Position numbers and translations under genes: made by a program
Part shown: positions 6,726 through 15,042 of the stretch, in pieces
Position numbering within the stretch: the first letter of the stretch is position 1
How the letters are laid out: the number at the start of each line of letters is the position of its first letter
Source of the DNA: Oscillospiraceae bacterium
GTDB taxonomy: Bacteria > Bacillota > Clostridia > Oscillospirales > Ruminococcaceae
NCBI GenBank assembly: GCA_009777415.1
Contig: WRLX01000003.1
Span: 1 to 47,615, forward strand
DNA length: 47,615 nucleotides
Reading direction: 5' to 3'
The notes under the pieces: model-generated
The model's database searches: none
What the model saw: only the letters and a program-made list of their open reading frames with translations
Told to the model about the DNA's origin: nothing

Positions 6726-8636
6726 CTATCTCTTCAAGTTCACAAGTTCTTCAAGCATAGAGTCAGACACTGTGATAATTCTTGAGTTCGCCTGGAATCC
6801 CCTTTGAGTGATAATCATGTCGGAGAATTCGTTCGACAAGTCTACGTTCGACATTTCAAGCGCACCCGAAACAATGAAAGATTCGGATTCCGCCTGAGGA
6901 ATACGCACCTGTGCCGGTCCGGATGCAAGTGTTTCTCTGAAGTAAGATGTACCCACCTGCTGTAAACCTTCCGGATTTACAAAGTCAACAATATCAACAC
7001 GACCCAACAACAGTAACCCGTGAACAGGGTGTTCGCCGTAGATTACGCCGTCTCTGTCAACGAATATATCCGCAGTATCGGGAGTCTGCGGCCCTTGGTA
7101 CGAACCGCCGCGCAACTGCATTGTAGAAAGGCTTGTAAATGCCCTTTGGAAAAAGCTGTCTTCGCCGCCCGACATACCGATTCTGAGTGTCATGTTGTTT
7201 GTAATGCCCGATGAATCAATATTTCCGGCAGTGTATGCGGGGTTATCAATCGTCGGCGGCTGATAAGCCGGGTTGGCAACCATCGGCGCAACAGAACCAT
7301 CGCCGGGGTCAACCCAAGTGGGGTCGGGAATTCTTATAGGTATATCGGGGTCAAAAGCCGGGTTGGGAAGGGTTGCATACACGGGATTTCCGGTCGCATC
7401 AAAGGTAAATGCGCGAACATTGATTATCGGTTGCCCCGCCGCGGGGTCGCCCGCACGTGTTACACCTGCCGTAGATGCCGGATTAGCTCCCGCTCTTGCA
7501 ATTTCCGCTTGGATTTCAGCTTCCGAAACTGCTCTGTCACGCGGCAAAGTTATTTCCAAAACATTTCCGCGCCATTGAGCCGAAACGCCGCCCATTCCCG
7601 CAACAGTTGAAACGGTTACTTCATATCTGTTCCCACTTGCACCCGGTGCAGTTACTTCAAATTCAAGATTAATATCCGTACCCGGAATGCTTCTGTAATT
7701 GTTTGCCCATTGTGCGGCAGTAACCGAAGGTACAGAACTGAATTCAATTTCGAGAGGAAGCAAGGCTTCATCAACATTTACGCCGCCGATACGGATAGCC
7801 TCATTTAAGTCGGTAGCAAACAGATGTGAAATTCTTTCTAAAAGCTCCTGTTCCCATTCTGCGAGTGCCAACATTTCAGCAGGAGTAGGAGGCGCGCTTA
7901 ATGTAGGTTCGGGAGGCATCGGCGCACCCGCCACTACATCGCCCGGTCTTCCCGCAATTGCTTCCGCCCTGTAGTCGTGAGTCAAGTCCATTTGCACGTT
8001 AAGCCCTTGTGTACCGCTCATAATCGCAAAAGGCGAGTTTGAATGGGTAATAGTCAAGCCGATATTACCGCCCGGGCCGTATTGTCCCGCTCTGATTGCT
8101 ATTTCATAGATATTACGTCCCATAACAAATTCACTGATGGCAACTGCGCGTTGGTCGGGTATATCGGGAATAGTTATGTTAATCCTCTGTGATGCGGCTT
8201 GAACTCCTGTGGGGTTGCCCGAAACACCGAGAACCATATTTCCGTTGGGGTCAACTAAGTTTCCGAAATCATCAAGACCGAATCTGCCGAGACGAGTATA
8301 GAAAATGTTGCCCGCTTGGTCCATTACTTGGAAGAACCCGCTGCCCTCAAGTGCCATATCGAACACACTGTCCGAGTAAGTCAAGCCGGACTGGGTCATA
8401 ACTTTGCCCACAGTCCCCAACTGTACACCCATACCTGTTTGAATTGGGTTTACGCCACCTTGTGTAAAGTCACCGCCCGATGCTCTCTGCCTTGTTTGGT
8501 AGTAAACGTCTTTAAAAGTAACAGTCCCCGCTTTAAACGCGGTTGTATTTACGTTAGAGATGTTGTTACCGATAACGTCCATTCTTTGGTTGTGTGTTTT
8601 TAACCCGGTCACTCCGGAATATAGCGATTTAATCAT
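6726..8636 (-). CDS. flgE: Flagellar hook protein FlgE
   Basis: FlgE polymerises into the hook that joins rod and filament. The protein has 636 residues. The N-terminal rod/hook motif is MIKSLYSGVTGLKTHNQRMD followed by VIGNNISNVNTTAFK. The C-terminal hook domain has LEMSNVDLSNEFSDMIITQR, GFQANSRIITVSDSMLEELV. The first 160 residues also show the FlgE-specific DMALEGSGFFQV. The central region is about 230 residues longer than in short enterobacterial hooks and is rich in Pro, Ala and Gly (runs such as PPEPTLSAPPTP). It probably forms the variable surface domains. The ATG follows GAAAGGAAAAAATCTAAT. The 145-nt gap upstream holds no gene. Confidence 0.95.
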   Translation of the reverse strand: MIKSLYSGVTGLKTHNQRMDVIGNNISNVNTTAFKAGTVTFKDVYYQTRQRASGGDFTQGGVNPIQTGMGVQLGTVGKVMTQSGLTYSDSVFDMALEGSGFFQVMDQAGNIFYTRLGRFGLDDFGNLVDPNGNMVLGVSGNPTGVQAASQRINITIPDIPDQRAVAISEFVMGRNIYEIAIRAGQYGPGGNIGLTITHSNSPFAIMSGTQGLNVQMDLTHDYRAEAIAGRPGDVVAGAPMPPEPTLSAPPTPAEMLALAEWEQELLERISHLFATDLNEAIRIGGVNVDEALLPLEIEFSSVPSVTAAQWANNYRSIPGTDINLEFEVTAPGASGNRYEVTVSTVAGMGGVSAQWRGNVLEITLPRDRAVSEAEIQAEIARAGANPASTAGVTRAGDPAAGQPIINVRAFTFDATGNPVYATLPNPAFDPDIPIRIPDPTWVDPGDGSVAPMVANPAYQPPTIDNPAYTAGNIDSSGITNNMTLRIGMSGGEDSFFQRAFTSLSTMQLRGGSYQGPQTPDTADIFVDRDGVIYGEHPVHGLLLLGRVDIVDFVNPEGLQQVGTSYFRETLASGPAQVRIPQAESESFIVSGALEMSNVDLSNEFSDMIITQRGFQANSRIITVSDSMLEELVNLKR

Positions 8637-8781
8637 ATTAGATTTTTTCCTTTCGATAGTGCAGCGGTTTTATCGCTTATCTGTCAGTCAAAGCGAATCT
8701 GTCCCCTTTGTCGGCGTTAGACAAGTTAAAAACTGCCCTTGCTCAACAAAAGTCCGACATTTTTTAAGCTGCGTTTTAAAT

Positions 8782-9186
8782 TTAAATAATAATAGTGGAA
8801 TCAATGTTTGTGAATACGTTCCCTTGTAAGTCCGCGCCGTTCATTGTTGTTATTACCTTGTTGTTCTTGACACTTACCACAAATGCTGTCGAATCGACTA
8901 AAACCAATGCGTCGCTGCTTCCTTTCCGCGCCGCTAACTCGACTCCTCTGTTGAGCCTGTCGAGCTTGGAATTTTGGGTTATATCTATGCTTCTGCTTTC
9001 GATACGCCTCATTGCATGACCTGAAAATTCAACGCCGCTTTTGCTTTTTGCGAGAATATCTGCAAAGCTTTCGCCGTTTTCGTTTACTGCGGGCTGTGTC
9101 TTTGTAACAGTATCATGCGTCCCCACTTGCCCTGTCGAAACATTGATTTGTCTGTTATTCATTTTCAGGAAATCGTTAAGCAGCAT
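8782..9186 (-). CDS. Small flagellar operon protein (TIGR02530 type)
   Basis: This 134-residue protein lies between flgD and flgE, where a small flagellar operon protein of unknown function is usual in Firmicutes. Visible features are a polar N-terminal half and the conserved block FSGHAMRRIESRSIDI. LNRGVELAARKGSSDALVLV, and then VDSTAFVVSVKNNKVITTM, follow and match my memory of the TIGR02530 family. There is no signal peptide or membrane segment. ATG 9186 is chosen because it lies 7 nt after the strong site AAAGGAGG; a GTG two codons earlier overlaps that site. It may help hook-cap or hook-length control, by context only. Confidence 0.8.
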   Translation of the reverse strand: MLLNDFLKMNNRQINVSTGQVGTHDTVTKTQPAVNENGESFADILAKSKSGVEFSGHAMRRIESRSIDITQNSKLDRLNRGVELAARKGSSDALVLVDSTAFVVSVKNNKVITTMNGADLQGNVFTNIDSTIII

Positions 9187-9216
9187 AATCACCCCTCCTT
9201 TCTTTTAATGAACACC

Positions 9217-9906
9217 TCAATCGCCATTCACTTGTGTTTCAACGCTTCCTCCCGGTTGCCACGCATCAGTTTCCTCGGTTGCCGTTTCGGCAGGCTCAAC
9301 TTTTGCAACGCTTGAGAGCGGGTATGCAATATCGGCTATTATTACTTGGATTTGCCCGTCTTTAATCTCGATTCTCTGCACTATTCCCGATTCTACAACA
9401 GGTGTTCCCGCGCTGCTGACTAAGCCGATTGTGACATTTTTCCCGATAAGGCTTGTTGCGAACGCTCCGTTGTTTCCTCCCGCCATTCCGTCATAGCTGT
9501 TATCGAGGACTTCCATAATATTACTGAGCGGATACTCTTTGCCGTTGACTGTTACCAAAAATTCTCCGCCCGAGAGGTTGACATTCGTGACTACTCCTTG
9601 CTGAACGTCTAATCCGTCTCCCCCTGTGCTGTAGGCTACTATCACCGATTTCCCCGCCAATGACGATGCGTAATTAGCGTTGTTGTAGTACAACGCCTCC
9701 TGCTGAACCTGCAATGATGTAAACGACGCCATTTGGGATATAAACTCGGTGTTTGACATAGGGTCAAGCGGGTCTTGGTTGCTCATTTCTGCAATTAACA
9801 ACTGATAAAAAGTCTCTATCGAAATGTCCGACTTTCGGGTGTCTTGGAAAAGCTCCGCATACTTTACCCTGTTATCAAGAATATTACCAACACTGTTTAC
9901 AGCCAT
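9217..9906 (-). CDS. flgD: Flagellar hook capping protein FlgD
   Basis: FlgD forms the temporary cap under which FlgE subunits assemble the hook. The protein has 229 residues. The conserved N-terminal block reads FYQLLIAEMSNQDPLDPMSN and TEFISQMASFTSLQVQQEAL, and is unmistakable. The rest has alternating strands (for example GVVTNVNLSGGEFLVTVNGK), as in the hook-cap tudor/Fn3-like region. The last 25 residues are acidic and low-complexity. The gene starts 49 nt after fliK with GAAAGGGGTGATTAGTAAAAATG. Confidence 0.94.
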   Translation of the reverse strand: MAVNSVGNILDNRVKYAELFQDTRKSDISIETFYQLLIAEMSNQDPLDPMSNTEFISQMASFTSLQVQQEALYYNNANYASSLAGKSVIVAYSTGGDGLDVQQGVVTNVNLSGGEFLVTVNGKEYPLSNIMEVLDNSYDGMAGGNNGAFATSLIGKNVTIGLVSSAGTPVVESGIVQRIEIKDGQIQVIIADIAYPLSSVAKVEPAETATEETDAWQPGGSVETQVNGD

Positions 9907-9955
9907 TTTTACTAATCACCCCTTTCGATAATTTAAGGCGCGAGATTTATTAAAC

Positions 9956-12016
9956 TTAAATCATAGTTTGAATAAATTCCGCAAAACTTATTTCATTCTG
10001 TTCTTGTTCGGATTCGGATTCTTTTTGATTTTCTGCGTTGTTTTGCCCGTTTTTGCCGCTCTCATCATCAAGAATATCGCGTGCGGTTTCGTTTGCGGAT
10101 GTTATTATTTGGTTTTCACCGTCCGTAACAACATCATACCGCTCAACAGTAACTCCGCTCAACTCAATCATCACCCGTACAGAACCCGCCCTTGCAATGA
10201 GCAAATCGCGTACTTTTTCGCTCGCCGCAATAATCTGAACCGCTACCTTTACTTCCCCCGGAATTTTCTCGCTCGTTACTAATTTAACAGTCACCTTACC
10301 GAGATGTTCCGGATTCAGCGTGATTTTGAACTCGCTCGCTTCACTTCCGAAAGCTTTTGCTGCGGCAGTCACGTTCGTAGACTTTGTGACAATTTCGCCA
10401 CTTCCTTTAAGAATTTCCGCAGACGGGTCGAGCATTGTTTGCGTTTCAGTCGTTCCATTTGCCTGTGAAATAATCTTTTCGAGGTTTTCAACAATCGAAC
10501 TGCTTACTTGAAGGGCAACCTGTTGCCCGAATACAGGGGCTTGCGCATGAATCGAAAATTCAGTCGGCAGAGTTTCTTTCGTTTCTAACGCTTTTGTTTT
10601 TGCCGCCTCTTTTTTTGTTTCCGCATTTACTGTGTGAGCAACCGCTTTTGTGTCCATGGAAGTTTCGTCAAACTCAATTAATTCATTCGATTCCGGCGAT
10701 TCAAGCTTTGCATTGCTTATTTCAGCCGTTTCAGAAACAATTACTTCTCCGAAAATAATCGGGCGTTGATACATAATCGTTTCCGTTTGCCGCCCGGTAT
10801 TGTTTTCGCCGAAAAGCTTCGTAACCTCATATTCGGTAATGTCTTGTGCGATATTACTTGAGACATACCGGAATTTTTCCGAACCCGGAACACCAAACAC
10901 CGATTGAGAACCCTTGGTATTTAGTGCCTGCCCGAATTGCCCGTTTTGCGCACTCGAAAGAGTTTGCGACAGAGTAACACCGTGTAGTGTTTTAGGGGTT
11001 TCAATTGACACTTCATTTTGCACAGTGTACAGTTCCGACTTTGCGATGCCGGATGCGGATTGTATTGTTTTTGCGGGGATAGCCGTTTGAGTTATTTCCC
11101 CCGATTGTGTTAAGCCGTGTACATTCGGTACATACGATTGAGACGCTGATTGTTTAAGTTCCTGCGAGTTTGGCTTTGCCGTTCTGTAAACAGCATTGCC
11201 GCCAACGCTCTCATTTGCCTCAATTAGTGGCTTTGCGCCGCCCTTAGTCGGTTGAGCTATAATAGACCAATCCTCAGTTTTAGGGTAAACTTTTTTAAGT
11301 AACTGTGTTATCAGTTCCCCTGTTTTTTCGTGAAGTTGGTAAACTGCTCTTCCTTCCTCGGTCCCGGCATTGTTTTCGATTGCTCCAACCCGTTTTTCGC
11401 GTTTTGCCAAAATTTCGATGATTGCATCGATTTTTTGTTTCTCGTCAATTTCTTCGCCTTTGCCGTAATTGATGAGAATAATGAAAATTTCCACAAGTTC
11501 TTTCACAAAATCCTCATATTGCGCAACCCGCGCCGTCTGCGTTTTGGACACTTTTGTTTTATCGTTTGCTAAATCAACCTCAATCTCGCCGTGATTCTGC
11601 TCCGTTAATGCCCCCTGCGCCGTTAATGTCCCTTGCGTAAACGCCCCCTGTAACTTTTGCCACTCTTCCCACACTGTTTTGACAAGCTGTGTCAATTGCG
11701 TGATTTGCGCCTGCGGTTGGCTCTCATTTAATCCGCACACCTTTTCCGTTACACTTTCGACAGCTTTACTGTAAATTTCAAGCAATGGATTATTTTCCAA
11801 TTCAATGCTCGGCGCAGTCCGCTCAATTTCATCAGTCGCAACCTCGGATTGCGTTGAAATGTCCGTTTTAGGCAACTCCAAATTTTGCAGACAGTCGGCG
11901 AATGTGGCGGATTCGGGCGATTGCGCAAGCTCCGTCCCATACTGTGTTGATTTTGTCAAAGCTTTCGGCAAAATCGTCTCATGCGAAACGGGGTTTGCCA
12001 TGCTTACAACATTCAT
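9956..12016 (-). CDS. fliK: Flagellar hook-length control protein FliK
   Basis: FliK is the secreted molecular ruler that fixes hook length and switches export specificity through FlhB. The protein has 686 residues. Most of it (about 20-530) is low-complexity, Gln/Thr/Glu-rich and poorly conserved, as expected. The C-terminal Flg_hook domain contains SEFKITLNPEHLGKVTVKLV and, after a few residues, VKVAVQIIAASEKVRDLL. The end is very acidic (Glu/Gln/Asn). Position between fliJ and flgD supports the call. ATG 12016 follows TTAAGGT; a better Shine-Dalgarno (AAGGAGGTGA) lies 13 nt upstream inside a five-codon ORF. A later ATG (codon 6) is an alternative start. Confidence 0.92.
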   Translation of the reverse strand: MNVVSMANPVSHETILPKALTKSTQYGTELAQSPESATFADCLQNLELPKTDISTQSEVATDEIERTAPSIELENNPLLEIYSKAVESVTEKVCGLNESQPQAQITQLTQLVKTVWEEWQKLQGAFTQGTLTAQGALTEQNHGEIEVDLANDKTKVSKTQTARVAQYEDFVKELVEIFIILINYGKGEEIDEKQKIDAIIEILAKREKRVGAIENNAGTEEGRAVYQLHEKTGELITQLLKKVYPKTEDWSIIAQPTKGGAKPLIEANESVGGNAVYRTAKPNSQELKQSASQSYVPNVHGLTQSGEITQTAIPAKTIQSASGIAKSELYTVQNEVSIETPKTLHGVTLSQTLSSAQNGQFGQALNTKGSQSVFGVPGSEKFRYVSSNIAQDITEYEVTKLFGENNTGRQTETIMYQRPIIFGEVIVSETAEISNAKLESPESNELIEFDETSMDTKAVAHTVNAETKKEAAKTKALETKETLPTEFSIHAQAPVFGQQVALQVSSSIVENLEKIISQANGTTETQTMLDPSAEILKGSGEIVTKSTNVTAAAKAFGSEASEFKITLNPEHLGKVTVKLVTSEKIPGEVKVAVQIIAASEKVRDLLIARAGSVRVMIELSGVTVERYDVVTDGENQIITSANETARDILDDESGKNGQNNAENQKESESEQEQNEISFAEFIQTMI

Positions 12017-12085
12017 ACCTTAACTATTCACCTCCTTTCATTAAATATCACCTCTTATTATATATAACTATTAATAAAAAGTCAA
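12017..12085 (-). promoter_or_regulatory. Internal sigmaA-type promoter and MKGGE mini-ORF before fliK
   Basis: On the minus strand TTGACT (12085-12080), a 17-nt spacer and TATAAT (12062-12057) form a strong sigmaA-type promoter inside the operon. Just downstream AGAGGTGATATTTA precedes ATG-AAA-GGA-GGT-GAA-TAG, a five-codon ORF (MKGGE) whose codons spell a second Shine-Dalgarno. Its stop lies 10 nt before the fliK ATG. The promoter would give fliK, flgD, flgE and later genes extra transcription. Confidence 0.7.
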
Positions 12086-12140
12086 GAAAAATTATTTTAC
12101 AATTCCTCACAAATTTTTTGGGAGTTCTTTTTACAAGCTC

Positions 12141-12593
12141 TTACTGAATCATTTGCTGTCTTGTGCGTTGATTGCTCACAAACTCCTCAATAAAGAGTTC
12201 ATCCTCTTTAAGTGCGGCGTATTTGTATTCCTCCAACTGGCGTTCTTCTAACTTTTCGAGGGTATTAACCTCCTTAGTCGTCCCGATTACAACCTCTAAC
12301 TGCCGCTCAATTTCCTCTTCTTTGAGCGTGATTGCCCGCCTTAGTGTGTGTACCTCCTGTTGCTTAAAGGTGATAAACCGCTTACTTGCCGCAAAGTCGG
12401 TCGGAGTAACGCTCCGAATCATCATGTGGGCAAGCTCATCGCTTTTCAGGTTAATCAAGCTTATCAATCCGTCAAGCTCGGAGTTGAGTGCGTGAAGTTC
12501 GCTCCTCAAAATCCCGAGTGTGTTTTTCTCCGATTCAAGAATCTGTTCTTTATAATTTTGCAATTTGTCAAGCGAAAACTTAAATTTTTTCAA
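12141..12593 (-). CDS. fliJ: Flagellar export chaperone FliJ
   Basis: FliJ is the coiled-coil stalk protein of the flagellar ATPase complex and escorts export chaperones. The protein has 150 residues and is almost entirely helical with heptad-like spacing. The N terminus FKFSLDKLQNYKEQILESEK matches the FliJ pattern (F-x-(F/L)-L-x-x-L). Translation starts at TTG 12593, five nt after AGGAGG. The gene follows fliI after 16 nt and precedes fliK. The call rests on position and helical pattern, because FliJ is weakly conserved. Confidence 0.88.
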   Translation of the reverse strand: MKKFKFSLDKLQNYKEQILESEKNTLGILRSELHALNSELDGLISLINLKSDELAHMMIRSVTPTDFAASKRFITFKQQEVHTLRRAITLKEEEIERQLEVVIGTTKEVNTLEKLEERQLEEYKYAALKEDELFIEEFVSNQRTRQQMIQ

Positions 12594-12609
12594 TTTTCCT
12601 CCTAACTTT

Positions 12610-13920
12610 TCAGCTCTTCAACACCACCTGCTTCAACATTGCAACCGTGTCAGCCAAATCAAAGGATTCATTTACCTTTTGCTTTAAAAACGCATTAATC
12701 TCGTCAATTTTATCTATAGCCTCGTCTAACTTGCTGTTAGTGCCTTTTTTATACGCCCCGATAGTAATCAAGTCATAGTTAGTGTCGTAAAGCGACAGCA
12801 AATCGCGCAGACGGTTGGCGGCATCGTTATGGTCATCGGGACAGATAATCGTCATAAGCCTTGATATACTGCCGAGAATATCAATCGCGGGATAGTGATT
12901 ACGCGCCGCAATTTTCCTCGAAAGAATAATATGCCCGTCAATAATCCCTCTCACTGTGTCGGAAATAGGCTCGTTAGTGTCGTCCCCCTCAACTAACACA
13001 GCGTAAATCCCGGTTATGCTCCCTTTCTCGAAATTGCCCGCCCTTTCGAGCAATTTAGGCAAAGCCGAATAAATTGACGGAGTATACCCCCGCGCAATCG
13101 GCGGTTCTCCTATAGAAAGCCCCACTTCTCTTTGCGCCATGGCAAACCTTGTGAGGTTATCCATCATTAACAAAACGTCCTTACCTTGTTGCATGAAGTA
13201 TTCGGCAATAGCCGTCGCGGTCAGCGGGCATTTATTACGTAACATCGCAGGCTGGTCACCTGTCGCCACTACCACTACCGAACGCGCCATTCCTTCCTCG
13301 CCGAGGTCGTTTTCGATAAACTCACGGACTTCACGTCCGCGTTCCCCTACTAACGCAATGACATTGAGGTCGGCTTTGACTTTTCGCGCAATCATGCCCA
13401 TAAGTGTGGACTTCCCCACGCCCGAACCGGCAAAAATGCCAATCCTCTGCCCTTTTCCCAAAGTCAAAATGCCGTCAATTGCTTTTACGCCCATTTCAAG
13501 CGGCTCGGCTATTTTCGGACGTGTGAGCGGATTTACGGCAATTCCCGTAATCGGCATACTTCCGGAGTATCCTATTTCGCCTTTGCCGTCAAGCGGTCTG
13601 CCAATCGCGTCAATAATCCGCCCCACCAAGAAAGGCGAAGTCTTAACCATCAGCTTATCGCCTGTATTATCAACGATACTCCCCGGCCCAATCCCTTCAA
13701 TATCGGTATACGGCATCAACAAGACTTTGTTTGAGTTAAATCCCACAACCTCCGCAAAGACGTGTTCTCGCATATCCTTGGAAAAAATCCTGCAAACGTC
13801 CCCGATATTGCATGAAGGACCCGTAGCCTCAATAGTCATGCCGATAATCTTTTCGATTTTGCCCATATTGCGGTAAGAATCGAATTGTTCCAACTCTTGG
13901 CGAAAGCCTTTTAAATCCAT
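12610..13920 (-). CDS. fliI: Flagellum-specific ATPase FliI
   Basis: FliI is the hexameric F1-beta-like ATPase that unfolds substrates for flagellar export. The protein has 436 residues. Walker A is GSGVGKST (about 165-172), Walker B lies in DVLLMMDNLTRFAMAQREVG, and the family signature GEPPIARGYTPSIYSALPKL is present. GRPLDGKG and PLTRPKI are also typical. The ATG immediately follows the fliH stop codon with no gap, so the two are translationally coupled. Length and motifs are normal. Confidence 0.97.
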   Translation of the reverse strand: MDLKGFRQELEQFDSYRNMGKIEKIIGMTIEATGPSCNIGDVCRIFSKDMREHVFAEVVGFNSNKVLLMPYTDIEGIGPGSIVDNTGDKLMVKTSPFLVGRIIDAIGRPLDGKGEIGYSGSMPITGIAVNPLTRPKIAEPLEMGVKAIDGILTLGKGQRIGIFAGSGVGKSTLMGMIARKVKADLNVIALVGERGREVREFIENDLGEEGMARSVVVVATGDQPAMLRNKCPLTATAIAEYFMQQGKDVLLMMDNLTRFAMAQREVGLSIGEPPIARGYTPSIYSALPKLLERAGNFEKGSITGIYAVLVEGDDTNEPISDTVRGIIDGHIILSRKIAARNHYPAIDILGSISRLMTIICPDDHNDAANRLRDLLSLYDTNYDLITIGAYKKGTNSKLDEAIDKIDEINAFLKQKVNESFDLADTVAMLKQVVLKS

Positions 13921-14823
13921 TTACTCACCACTTAAATCCGGCTTATTCCTAAACTTGCCTTTGCCGAGATTTTCTATCATTTTTAACTGGGTTTGAATCC
14001 CGGCATCGGCGATTTCGCTGCCGTTGTCTAATATCAGAGTGCCTTTCGGCGCATCTTTAAGGACTTCAAACTCAATGTGCTGGTTATCCCCGAAGACACG
14101 GGTCAAATCCTCTAAATCTACATTAACCGATTCTTCTATATCTAATTTTGACAGGGATATTTTAACAAACGCTGAACCTCTGAAATTTTTTGCCGCTTCT
14201 TTCAACATCTTTGAAATTACCGCTTTGTCTTTTTGGTTAAGGCTTCCCGCAGTAATTTTGTTGGAGATGGTAAAAATCAAATCAAACAGTTGATTCTCAT
14301 AATCTTTGAAGATTTGCTCTTTTTCTTTTAGTGCATTTTCGAGAATCGCGCCTAACTCTTTCAGCGTTTCGGTACAATCGTCCTTGCCTTTTTGGAATCC
14401 CGTATCATAGCCCGGCTTTTCCCCGGCGGCAAACCCGTCCGAATACCCTGTTTCCTCTGCTTTTTTGCGCAACTGCACACAATCATTCTCGGCATTTTCA
14501 CGCAAAGTTTCTATCATGCTGTTTGTGTCGTCAATTAACTTTTCGGCATTCTCCTCAGCCTGCCTCAAAAGCTCATCACATTCCCGCTTACATTGCTGTC
14601 TCAATTCCTCAAGCTCTGCCTCTTGTTCATCGAGGATACGTTTTGCCTCAATTTCCGCCTTAGATAAAGCCGCCGCAATTGTCTCCTGCTCTGTAGGCAC
14701 TTGATTTTTAGGTTTGGGCTTTTCGCCGTTATCAATTGAGCGGGTGGGGGTTTGCATACCACCTGGCAAGGGCGCAACACCGGTAACACTGATAAACCCG
14801 CCCTGTTTTATTACACCCTTCAT
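13921..14823 (-). CDS. fliH: Flagellar assembly protein FliH
   Basis: FliH dimerises and controls the FliI ATPase, docking it to the C-ring. The protein has 300 residues from ATG 14823 (after AAAAAAAGGGGGG). An upstream in-frame TTG at 14868 would add 15 residues but overlaps a hairpin and lacks a ribosome site. The N-terminal third is Pro/Gly-rich and disordered. A long Glu/Arg/Ala coiled coil follows (about 60-130), then a GxxxG-type stretch GYSDGFAAGEKPGYDTGFQK. The C-terminal domain binds FliI (KISLSKLDIEESVNVDLEDL). It sits in the usual place between fliG and fliI. Confidence 0.9.
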   Translation of the reverse strand: MKGVIKQGGFISVTGVAPLPGGMQTPTRSIDNGEKPKPKNQVPTEQETIAAALSKAEIEAKRILDEQEAELEELRQQCKRECDELLRQAEENAEKLIDDTNSMIETLRENAENDCVQLRKKAEETGYSDGFAAGEKPGYDTGFQKGKDDCTETLKELGAILENALKEKEQIFKDYENQLFDLIFTISNKITAGSLNQKDKAVISKMLKEAAKNFRGSAFVKISLSKLDIEESVNVDLEDLTRVFGDNQHIEFEVLKDAPKGTLILDNGSEIADAGIQTQLKMIENLGKGKFRNKPDLSGE

Positions 14824-14864
14824 ACTCCCCCCTTTTTTTAGAGTCTGTTTATACTGCTTGTCGG

Positions 14865-15018
14865 ACAAAAATCCTTGATTTTTGTTAATTCGCCTTTGGC
14901 GAATTATGGCGTGAAACTCCTCCCGACACTACGTCATGACGCTTCACCGTTGGCTTTAGCCAACATCAATTGACGACACGGTCGTCAATTACATTAAAAA
15001 TCCAGTGGGATTTTTAAT
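14865..15018. repeat. Run of perfect hairpins in the fliG-fliH gap
   Basis: The 219-nt gap between fliG and fliH contains consecutive perfect inverted repeats. They are ACAAAAATC/GATTTTTGT (14865-14885), TAATTCGCC/GGCGAATTA (14886-14906), GTGAA/TTCAC (14911-14947) enclosing CGTCATGACG (14932-14941), GTTGGCT/AGCCAAC (14949-14964), AATTGACGAC/GTCGTCAATT (14968-14990) and ATTAAAAATCC/GGATTTTTAAT (14993-15018). Loops are 2-4 nt, apart from GTGAA/TTCAC, which encloses the CGTCATGACG palindrome. The stems are unrelated in sequence, so this is not a simple repeat. On RNA of either strand it would fold as a string of beads. It carries no recognisable gene. Confidence 0.85.
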
Positions 15019-15042
15019 AGTTAAGCGGTATATAAATCCTGT

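Noticed and set aside
13139-13876. 245-codon plus-strand ORF opposite fliI
   Set aside because: It is a shadow of the strongly conserved fliI gene, without promoter or family resemblance.
14865-15018. Hairpin string taken as a transcription terminator between fliG and fliH
   Set aside because: No stem is followed by a clear T-run on the minus strand, and fliH to fliP would be cut off from the only strong upstream promoter.
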